Positions 1 to 5,554 of a DNA stretch of 5,638 nucleotides are shown here, piece after piece. Origin of the DNA: Bacillota bacterium (GTDB lineage: Bacteria > Bacillota > Clostridia > Acetivibrionales > DSM-1351); assembly GCA_023412275.1 (NCBI GenBank), contig JAEYNY010000163.1, positions 1 through 5,638 on the forward strand. The letters run 5' to 3'. The notes beneath the pieces were generated by a model. It ran no database searches. It saw only the letters and a list, made by a program, of their open reading frames with translations, and was not told where the DNA came from. The position numbers and the translations under genes are program-made. Numbering within the stretch: position 1 is the stretch's first letter; each line of letters begins with the position of its first letter.

Positions 1-43
1 GTCCAGAAAACGCATTTCTAGATACGTTTTCTGGACAGCCCCC
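1..43. repeat. Perfect 12-bp inverted repeat plus C-run; possible insertion-sequence end or terminator
   Basis: Bases 1-12 (GTCCAGAAAACG) are exactly complementary to bases 25-36 (CGTTTTCTGGAC), with a 12-base loop, and are followed at 39-43 by five C. Read on the minus strand the junction is GGGGGCTGTCC running into the hairpin. Transposon ends beginning with G-runs followed by CTGTC are known in the IS1182 group, and a hairpin just inside an IS end is common, so the window may start inside the last bases of an insertion sequence lying to the left. The alternative is an intrinsic terminator for the minus-strand gene that ends at 78; its T-tract would then lie before base 1 and cannot be seen. 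There is no T-tract after the hairpin on the plus strand. The hairpin itself is certain; its role is not. Confidence 0.55.
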
Positions 44-77
44 TTCTTATATTGCCTGTTTGTGTTCTATTTTTGAA

Positions 78-1064
78 TTATAATATTTGAGATAATTTCT
101 CCCAAAATTCACATTCATTTTCTAAACATTTTCTAGAAATAGAACTAAGGATAGTATCTACTGAAAACAAAGTATTAGTACGTTTTGCTCTCATCAATTT
201 ATTTTTTGCTATTTCCCAGTTCTGAATAATACCATTAACAATACTTGAGAGCTCATTATAATTTGATTCACTAATATAATTTTGGGTATATATTTCCTTT
301 AATAATAACGAATTTGCAATTTGCCTATTATAGTTGATATTTAGATCAGCAATTCCTCCATCAACAATTACTTCAAGTTGATCACTTGGCGTATACTTCC
401 AAAAATCGTTACACTTGTTTATATTGGAAATGTCATTAATTATATTTTTTGCATTTCTTTTTATATCTTCTATATTTAATTGGTATGGTTTTATATTCTC
501 TTTAAAACGATATACCAAGCAAGGTGAACTAATTTGTGGCCTGGTTGTGTTGCCCCCATAATCAACAAAATAACCTGATCCAAAGAAACTTTCAACTAAT
601 CTGCTTTCAGGTATTTCTTTTATACTTCGACCGCTATTATCATCCTCGATAGTATAAAAAGTCTTTGCGATATCATCGAAACCAATTATTATTGCAAAAT
701 GATTCCAATGATGTTTTTGCCAGGGTAATGAATTTGGTAGCCAACTAAATAAATCTACAAACAAAGATAGCAGATTCTCAGACATTATTAACTCTTTTAC
801 TTCATTAACGAAATTGTTATAATCCCTAAACGTATAAAATTCTTGTTTAATAATATTTTTTGCATAGATTTCTTGATAAGAAAATTGTACTCTGGGATAT
901 CGAATGGTTTCTTGATAGAAATCACGAATATAATATGTGTATGAATTTAAGTATGCAGCTGTTTTATAACTTTGATGTTTGTAAGTTAACATTTCGATAT
1001 AATTATTTAATATGCAATTCATATAAAATTCATTGAAAGGAACAATGTTTAATAACTTTTTCAT
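78..1064 (-). CDS. BtrH-like / C39-like cysteine acyltransferase or peptidase family protein (putative)
   Basis: This is a 328-residue protein with no signal peptide or membrane segment, so probably cytoplasmic. The layout resembles the BtrH N-terminal family: an early Cys in YMNCILNNYIEML (Cys17), then around residues 102-142 a DLFSWLP stretch, a His cluster (His118, His119, His122) and GFDD followed by YTIEDD. In that family a papain-like Cys/His site transfers an acyl group from a carrier protein (BtrH in butirosin synthesis) or acts on peptides, and members often sit near peptide or antibiotic clusters; no such partner is visible here. Residues 190-328 look mainly helical and polar, with no motif I recognise. 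The ATG at 1064 is the first usable start because an in-frame TGA lies eight codons upstream; its ribosome site is very poor. The gene looks about 30% G+C by eye, lower than the cellulase gene. The family call is from motif memory and is moderate; an uncharacterised cysteine hydrolase is the alternative. Confidence 0.55.
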   Translation of the reverse strand: MKKLLNIVPFNEFYMNCILNNYIEMLTYKHQSYKTAAYLNSYTYYIRDFYQETIRYPRVQFSYQEIYAKNIIKQEFYTFRDYNNFVNEVKELIMSENLLSLFVDLFSWLPNSLPWQKHHWNHFAIIIGFDDIAKTFYTIEDDNSGRSIKEIPESRLVESFFGSGYFVDYGGNTTRPQISSPCLVYRFKENIKPYQLNIEDIKRNAKNIINDISNINKCNDFWKYTPSDQLEVIVDGGIADLNINYNRQIANSLLLKEIYTQNYISESNYNELSSIVNGIIQNWEIAKNKLMRAKRTNTLFSVDTILSSISRKCLENECEFWEKLSQIL

Positions 1065-1078
1065 AATATTACCATGTA

Positions 1079-1233
1079 TAATTACTCATTATACATTTTC
1101 CCTTTCTTTAATAAATGTAATAAGTAAATTATTAATTTTATATAATTACAATAAATGCCATTTATAACAAATATACATTATCATAATATGTCAAAAAAAG
1201 CAACAATTTTGAAATTATAGGAATGAGTAATTA
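1079..1233. repeat. Distant inverted repeat, 12-bp perfect arms
   Basis: TAATTACTCATT at 1079-1090 is the exact reverse complement of AATGAGTAATTA at 1222-1233, and both continue to CAT/ATG outside after a 2-base offset. The arms are 131 bases apart and flank very A+T-rich DNA next to the minus-strand gene. They could be paired binding sites that loop the divergent promoter region, or the remains of a miniature element. No target duplication is obvious. In such biased sequence part of the match may be chance. Confidence 0.5.
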
Positions 1234-1288
1234 CATTTAAAAATCGCAGAAAACTAAATTTCATTTTACTGTCTTTTAGACTTATGAG

Positions 1289-1317
1289 TTGTATAATTAT
1301 TACAACAGATGTATAAT
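1289..1317 (+). promoter_or_regulatory. Candidate promoter for the GH9 gene
   Basis: TTGTAT at 1289-1294 and a perfect TATAAT at 1312-1317 are separated by 17 bases, which gives a predicted transcription start near 1324 and an untranslated leader of roughly 220 bases. A second perfect TATAAT lies one repeat earlier (1292-1297), but its -35 is poor. Other weak options lie closer to the gene (TTGTCA at 1418-1423 with TAAATA at 1439-1444; TATAAA at 1398-1403). TATAAT matches are cheap in such A+T-rich DNA, so the choice is tentative. Confidence 0.35.
1291..1305. promoter_or_regulatory. Possible Fur-family (PerR-like) 7-1-7 operator
   Basis: The 15-mer GTATAATTATTACAA matches 12 of the 14 defined positions of the Bacillus PerR box TTATAATNATTATAA. 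It lies inside a slightly longer inverted repeat, GTTGTA (1288-1293) and TACAAC (1301-1306). It overlaps one TATAAT hexamer and sits between the -35 and -10 of the candidate GH9 promoter, where a bound repressor would block transcription. A weaker 11-of-14 match is at 1140-1154. The base bias makes accidental matches likely, so this is a hypothesis only. Confidence 0.3.
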
Positions 1318-1450
1318 TATGGCAGTGACATTTGAATACAGTTATTACAACATTTCAACATTTTTCAATTCATTACCGGTTCCGAATTCTATCATCATAT
1401 AAATATATTATTACCATTTGTCATATCACATTGAAAAGTAAATAGGGTGC

Positions 1451-1530
1451 TCAGAGCATAGGACAAGCAGCTTATGCTCCGAACATACATACCTCGAAAA
1501 TCTTTGTGAATTCGGGGAATTTATTAATTC
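1451..1530 (+). promoter_or_regulatory. Structured 5' leader of the GH9 mRNA: three consecutive hairpins
   Basis: Three small stem-loops can form just before the ribosome site (AAGGAGG, 1532-1538). The first pairs GAGCATA (1454-1460) with TATGCTC (1473-1479), extended by outer and inner pairs. The second pairs CCTCGAA (1492-1498) with TTCGGGG (1511-1517), with one G-U pair. The third pairs GAATT (1517-1521) with AATTC (1526-1530) around a 4-base loop, two bases before the ribosome site. None is followed by a T-tract, so they do not look like terminators. They may stabilise the mRNA or affect translation; the sequence matches no riboswitch I know. Confidence 0.45.
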
Positions 1531-1545
1531 TAAGGAGGTAAAAAA

Positions 1546-3606
1546 ATGAAAAAGGTAAGTGTACTGATTGTGCTTGCTGTTTTATTGGTAAGCATTATTC
1601 CACCAGCTGTTTCAGCTGAGGAAAGCAACTTTAACTATGTTGATGCATTTGCCAAGTCAATTCTTTTCTATGAGGCAAATTGGTGCGGCCCTGATGCGGG
1701 AAATAACAGAATTAAATGGCGCGGACCTTGCCATTGTGATGACGGAAAGGATGTAGGACTTGACTTGACTGGGGGATTCCACGATTGCGGAGACCATGTA
1801 AAGTTCGGTTTGCCGCAATGTGCATCAGCATCTACTCTTGGAAGGGCTTACTATGAGTTCAAGGATACTTTTGTTGCCAAGGGACAGGATGGCTACATGC
1901 TGAACATTTTGAAGCATTTTTGCGATTACTTCATAAAATGCTTCCCAAACAAAACTACATTTTACTATCAGGTAGGCGACGGTGATGTGGATCACCAATA
2001 TTGGGGGCCACCTGAACTTCAGACATATGACAGGCCAGCCTATTATGTTGCAACACCATCAAATCCCGGCTCCGATGTAGCGGGGGATGCGGCTGCTGCA
2101 CTGGCACTTATGTATCTGAACTACAAGGACAAAGACGCAACTTATGCAGAAAAATGTCTTACTTATGCAAAAGACCTTTATGACTTCGGTATGACCTACA
2201 GAGGAAACAGTAAAGGCCAAAGCTATTATCTGCCCAGAACTTATCTGGATGAACTTATGTGGGGATCAATCTGGCTTTATGTTGCTACAAACGATAATAA
2301 GTATATGGATAATGTAGAAAAGCTAATGGTTGAGAAAGGAATCACCGGAGGCAATTCCTTTAATGACAATTGGACACAGTGCTGGGATTATGTATTAACA
2401 GGAGTATTTACAAAGCTTGCAACACTATCTACTAATCCTTTATACAAGTCAATTGCCGATGACCATATTGATTATTGGCAGAATAGATTAAAAACTACTC
2501 CTGCAGGATTGAAATACCTTGATAGTTGGGGCGTTTGCAAATACCCTGCAGCAGAGAGTATGGTTCAGCTTGTTTATTATAAATATTTTGGTAATGAGAA
2601 ATGTCTGGACTTTGCAAAAAGTCAGATAAATTACATACTGGGAGATAATCCTAATAATATGTCCTACGAAGTAGGCTTCGGTGATAACTATCCTAAATAT
2701 CCGCATCACCGAGCTGCAAGTGGTGTACTTGAAGGACCGCCTGCCGACGAAAAGAAGGAACTACCCGAAAGGCATATCCTATACGGTGCTCTTGTAGGGG
2801 GAGCAGACATGAATGATGAATATCATGACAATGTCAATGAATACGTTTATTCTGAAACCGGATTGGACTATAATGCAGGCTTTGTTGGAGCATTGGCAGG
2901 TATGTCTAAGTACTTCGGCAAAGACCAGTTACCTGGACCTACTCCTGGCATTGAGGGCGAACCTACTAAATACTATTCAGAAGCTAAACTATACAAATCA
3001 GGTATAGAGGGTGTTACCGTTGACCTTAATTTGTATAATATTGTTACGGCTCCTCCTCAATATGAAAAAGATTTATCCTGTAAGTTCTTCGTTGACTTAT
3101 CAGAATTTGCTGCTGAAGGAATTAATCCGGCAAAGTTTACGACTAAGGTATATTATTCTCCTGCAGGGGCTCAAATATCTGGAATTCAGCCATATGATAA
3201 GGATAAAAATATTTATTATGTGGAAATTACTTTCCCAAATAGTCAGTTGTATGCAAGAACATATGTGCAATTCTGCATTTACAATTATGAAAGTAAACTA
3301 TGGGATTCCAAAAATGACCTTTCTACTGCAGGTTTGACTGACGTATATGCAAAAATAGAAAATATTCCAATATACAAAAATGGCGTAAAAGTATACGGAA
3401 ATGATCCGGCAGGGGGAACAACAGTATTGTACGGAGATCTGAACAACGATAAAGAAGTAAACGCAATTGACTTTGCATTACTAAAAAAATACCTTTTAGA
3501 CGGAAATGCAGAGGGAATAACTCTGGCAAATGCCGACATTAACAAGGACGGGGCTGTAAATGCTCTGGATTTCGCAGGTCTGAAACTGTATTTGCTAGGG
3601 AAATAA
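1546..3606 (+). CDS. Cellulosomal GH9 cellulase: signal peptide-GH9-CBM3c-dockerin
   Basis: This is a secreted enzyme of 686 residues that hydrolyses beta-1,4-glucan (cellulose) by the inverting GH9 mechanism while docked on the cellulosome scaffoldin. Residues 1-24 are a signal peptide, probably cut after AVSA. The GH9 module spans about 27-458. DCGD at 80-83 replaces the common DAGD: Asp83 is the expected base, helped by Asp80. PHHRAASG (386-393) binds substrate, and Glu437 in YSETGLDYNAGF is the expected acid. A Pro/Gly linker (about 459-473) leads to a CBM3c-like module (about 474-620; FFVDLSE, NIYYVEITF and IPIYKNGVKVYG motifs), which in such enzymes extends the active-site groove. The dockerin (628-686) has two calcium repeats with recognition pairs Ala640-Ile641 and Ala673-Leu674; Lys636 replaces the usual Gly. 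The catalytic module resembles C. cellulolyticum Cel9M more than Cel9G, by memory. The start is fixed by AAGGAGG 7 bases before ATG. Two adjacent TAA codons end the gene. Confidence 0.95.
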   Translation: MKKVSVLIVLAVLLVSIIPPAVSAEESNFNYVDAFAKSILFYEANWCGPDAGNNRIKWRGPCHCDDGKDVGLDLTGGFHDCGDHVKFGLPQCASASTLGRAYYEFKDTFVAKGQDGYMLNILKHFCDYFIKCFPNKTTFYYQVGDGDVDHQYWGPPELQTYDRPAYYVATPSNPGSDVAGDAAAALALMYLNYKDKDATYAEKCLTYAKDLYDFGMTYRGNSKGQSYYLPRTYLDELMWGSIWLYVATNDNKYMDNVEKLMVEKGITGGNSFNDNWTQCWDYVLTGVFTKLATLSTNPLYKSIADDHIDYWQNRLKTTPAGLKYLDSWGVCKYPAAESMVQLVYYKYFGNEKCLDFAKSQINYILGDNPNNMSYEVGFGDNYPKYPHHRAASGVLEGPPADEKKELPERHILYGALVGGADMNDEYHDNVNEYVYSETGLDYNAGFVGALAGMSKYFGKDQLPGPTPGIEGEPTKYYSEAKLYKSGIEGVTVDLNLYNIVTAPPQYEKDLSCKFFVDLSEFAAEGINPAKFTTKVYYSPAGAQISGIQPYDKDKNIYYVEITFPNSQLYARTYVQFCIYNYESKLWDSKNDLSTAGLTDVYAKIENIPIYKNGVKVYGNDPAGGTTVLYGDLNNDKEVNAIDFALLKKYLLDGNAEGITLANADINKDGAVNALDFAGLKLYLLGK

Positions 3607-3632
3607 TAACAACTGTAACTGAACAAAATACT

Positions 3633-3684
3633 AAAGAGCCGTATCCCATAGTAATTATATTACATGGGTACGGTTCTTTTTTTT
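3633..3684 (+). terminator. Rho-independent terminator after the GH9 gene
   Basis: AAAGAGCCGTATCCCAT (3633-3649) pairs with ATGGGTACGGTTCTTT (3664-3679), with one G-U pair and one bulged base. The stem can extend inward (3651-3654 with 3660-3663), leaving a 5-base loop, and is followed by an uninterrupted T-run to 3684. It begins 26 bases after the stop codon and shows that the cellulase gene is probably transcribed alone, separately from the kinase gene. Confidence 0.93.
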
Positions 3685-3744
3685 CTTGTTATATTTTTTC
3701 GGTATATGTTACTATATCCGTAAAGAATTTTATTTGACTTTACA

Positions 3745-3774
3745 TTGAGTTTATGTAAACAATGTTTATATAAA
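3745..3774 (+). promoter_or_regulatory. Candidate promoter for the two-component operon
   Basis: TTGAGT at 3745-3750 (4 of 6 to consensus) and TATAAA at 3769-3774 (5 of 6) are 18 bases apart, which gives a start near 3781 and a leader of about 37 bases before the kinase ATG. TTGACT at 3734-3739 is a better -35 hexamer but has no -10 at normal spacing. The position is sensible because a terminator lies just upstream. Confidence 0.45.
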
Positions 3775-3776
3775 CA
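3749..3776. promoter_or_regulatory. Twin palindromes, possible operator of the two-component operon
   Basis: GTTTATGTAAAC (3749-3760) and GTTTATATAAAC (3764-3775) differ at one base and repeat every 15 bases. The second is a perfect palindrome, 14 bp when flanking bases are included (3763-3776). Upstream, TTTACAT (3739-3745) is also inverted against ATGTAAA (3753-3759). The second copy covers the candidate -10 box, a position typical of repressor sites. The binding protein is unknown; the paired response regulator (autoregulation) is one candidate. Confidence 0.5.
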
Positions 3777-3817
3777 GTAAAATAAAACATATCGAAATAG
3801 AGAGGAAGTAAAATAAA

Positions 3818-5554
3818 ATGGTCAAGATAAAAATTAGAAACAGTATTTTCAGCCGTCTTGTAATAACCTTTCTAATAATAATAATTCCTCTTTATGGTTT
3901 AGGAATTTATATATACAACAGCGGCTTGCGTACCGTAAAAAGCGAAATATCAAAATCAACTGTTGCCCAAGCATCCTTCTACCTTGAAAGTCTTGAAAAA
4001 GAGATAGAGAGAATAAAAATACTTCAATACGATTGCTTGAATGATGAACAGTTAAATAAACTTGCAATAAGATGGAAGATTATGAATGAATATGAAATAT
4101 CACAAACCCTTCTTCAGCTAAAACAAAGACTTGTTGCGATAAAAAACAGTAGTGTATATGTAAATGACGTAAATGTACACATTCTCCCAATTGAGAAGAC
4201 AGTTTCTTCAAATAGCGGAGTAGATGATATTCACATAAATGAATACAATGACATATTTGTTCCGGCAGGTTTAAAGGGAGCACAAATCATTAACTATAAC
4301 GGTAAGATGTACCTGAGTACTTTTCAGAAATACAGCGGTGTAACCAAGCCTCTGTTTACTATTGATATAGAATTGAATCAGGATGCATTAAAGCAAGCTC
4401 TGGCGCAATTCAACACCTATACGGGAAGCGGTTCTGTACTGATAACACCTGAAAATATTATTGCCAATAAGTCAAAAGAGGATAATACACAATTTATTCA
4501 GAGTATTTTATTGAGTATGAAAGAACAAGACCGGGATGGCACAGTGTTTACAAAAATTGGGGATAAGGAGTACTATGTTGTTCACTCAAATTCCTCATAC
4601 TTGAATATGATTTTACTTAGATATTTTCCACAGGAATTTATACTAAAGCCTATAGTTAATTTTAAAATTTGGGCATGGGTATTTTCAATTGCTGCTATTT
4701 TAATAATAATCATATACTCTTTTTCCACTTATAAATTTATGCATCAGCCATTAAATGAACTGGTAAAATCTTTCCGTAAAGTGGAAAACGGTGATTTAAA
4801 GGTATCCATCAATCATGATTCAAACAATGAGTTCGGATACTTGTATAAATGCTTTAATGACATGGTTAAAAATCTTAATATGCTTATAGATCAGGTATAT
4901 AACCAGAAAATATTAATGCAGAAAGCTGAATTGAAGCACTTGCAATCTCAGATTAATCCTCACTTTCTATATAACAGTTTTTTTATGATTAATACTATGG
5001 CAAGAATAGGAGATGAGAATTTAGTACCGTTTACAAAACACCTTGGAGAGTATTTCCGGTTTGTGACAAGGAACTCCATGGATAATATACCACTGGAAGA
5101 AGAAATTAATCATGCCAAGGTATATACGGAAATTCAGCTTATGCGATTTTCAAAAAGACTTCAAATTCATTTTGGAGAATGTCCCCTTATGTATAAGGAT
5201 TTGAAAGTACCCAGACTTATATTACAGCCCATCATTGAAAATGCATTCGAACACGGTCTTGAAAAGAAAAAAAATGGTGGATTGTTGCTTGTTAATTTTG
5301 AAGGAAATGAAAGAGAATTAAGAATAATTGTTGAAGATAATGGATGTGATATAACAGATAACGAGCTTGAAAAGTTGCAGAATTTATTAGTGAATAACGA
5401 GCAGGAAATTGAAACAACGGGAACATTAAATATACACAGGAGAATAAGGCTGGTTTTTGGTGAAGAAAGCGGCCTGATTATTTCAAGAAGTGTAATCGGA
5501 GGGCTAAAGGCAGTATTGAAAATAGTTTTACAAAAAGGAGTAGAAAATGTATAG
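3818..5554 (+). CDS. Sensor histidine kinase, YesM/LytS type
   Basis: This is a membrane sensor of 578 residues that autophosphorylates and passes phosphate to the response regulator encoded just downstream. Order of parts: short basic N-terminus; membrane segment about 13-33; extracellular sensing region about 34-280, probably Cache-like; second membrane segment about 284-304; HAMP linker about 305-357; helical segment to about 372; His_kinase domain with QINPHFLYNS and phospho-acceptor His382; ATPase domain from about 465. The N box is LQPIIENAFEHG (Asn475, His479). The G1 box reads DNGCD (507-511), not DNGxG, and the G2 region TTGTLNIHRRI (533-543) lacks the usual GxGLxN pattern. I recall similar forms in related Firmicute kinases, so this is probably a subfamily trait rather than decay. 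The ATG at 3818 follows AGAGGAAG (3801-3808). Family members usually sense sugars or sugar-loaded binding proteins; the ligand here cannot be read from the sequence. Confidence 0.93.
   Translation: MVKIKIRNSIFSRLVITFLIIIIPLYGLGIYIYNSGLRTVKSEISKSTVAQASFYLESLEKEIERIKILQYDCLNDEQLNKLAIRWKIMNEYEISQTLLQLKQRLVAIKNSSVYVNDVNVHILPIEKTVSSNSGVDDIHINEYNDIFVPAGLKGAQIINYNGKMYLSTFQKYSGVTKPLFTIDIELNQDALKQALAQFNTYTGSGSVLITPENIIANKSKEDNTQFIQSILLSMKEQDRDGTVFTKIGDKEYYVVHSNSSYLNMILLRYFPQEFILKPIVNFKIWAWVFSIAAILIIIIYSFSTYKFMHQPLNELVKSFRKVENGDLKVSINHDSNNEFGYLYKCFNDMVKNLNMLIDQVYNQKILMQKAELKHLQSQINPHFLYNSFFMINTMARIGDENLVPFTKHLGEYFRFVTRNSMDNIPLEEEINHAKVYTEIQLMRFSKRLQIHFGECPLMYKDLKVPRLILQPIIENAFEHGLEKKKNGGLLLVNFEGNERELRIIVEDNGCDITDNELEKLQNLLVNNEQEIETTGTLNIHRRIRLVFGEESGLIISRSVIGGLKAVLKIVLQKGVENV

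Larger units (their letters stand above)
1065..1545. other. Divergent, A+T-rich intergenic region with repeats and candidate promoters
   Basis: This 481-base gap separates the minus-strand gene from the cellulase gene and holds no credible coding region. The octamer TATAATTA occurs four times on the plus strand (1077, 1141, 1292, 1312). TGTATAATTAT is a direct repeat at 1290-1300 and 1310-1320, exactly 20 bases apart. TTATTACAACA repeats at 1297-1307 and 1342-1352. CAACATTT is a perfect tandem pair at 1348-1363. On the minus strand a perfect TATAAT lies at 1093-1088, close to the BtrH-like gene, but has only a weak -35 and would leave a leader of about 17 bases without a ribosome site. A perfect minus-strand TTGACA at 1194-1189 has no good -10 at normal spacing. 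I saw no convincing cre (CcpA) site, although this operator type is expected upstream of many clostridial cellulase genes. Confidence 0.8.

Noticed and set aside
1189..1194. Perfect TTGACA on the minus strand as promoter of the BtrH-like gene
   Set aside because: No acceptable -10 box lies 16-18 bases away, so it is noted in the intergenic entry only.
1474..1509. Possible leader peptide ORF (ATG at 1474, 11 codons) before the GH9 gene
   Set aside because: It has no ribosome site and no run of regulatory codons, and short ORFs of this size are expected by chance. The short ORFs at 1285 and 1309 fail for the same reason.
1065..1545. Riboswitch or cre (CcpA) site upstream of the cellulase
   Set aside because: I found no match to known riboswitch cores such as c-di-GMP, and no TGWAANCGNTNWCA-like sequence.
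2488..2709. Minus-strand open frame inside the GH9 gene
   Set aside because: It lies wholly within a well-supported coding gene, lacks a ribosome site, and its product shows no family features.
2813..3337. Two plus-strand open frames in another frame of the GH9 gene (2813-3007 and 3011-3337)
   Set aside because: They overlap the GH9 end and CBM3 regions, whose motifs are intact in the main frame, so they are shadows and not signs of a frameshift.
3285..3626. Minus-strand open frames opposite the dockerin region (3285-3626 and 3323-3529)
   Set aside because: They are antisense to the conserved dockerin and CBM3 end, with no ribosome site or recognisable product.
3701..3720. Apparent inverted repeat GGTATAT...ATATCC before the kinase gene
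   Set aside because: The arms mismatch in the middle when paired base by base, so it is not a real stem.
3849..4283. Minus-strand open frames opposite the kinase sensing region
   Set aside because: They are antisense to a continuous kinase gene and composition-driven, with no supporting motif.
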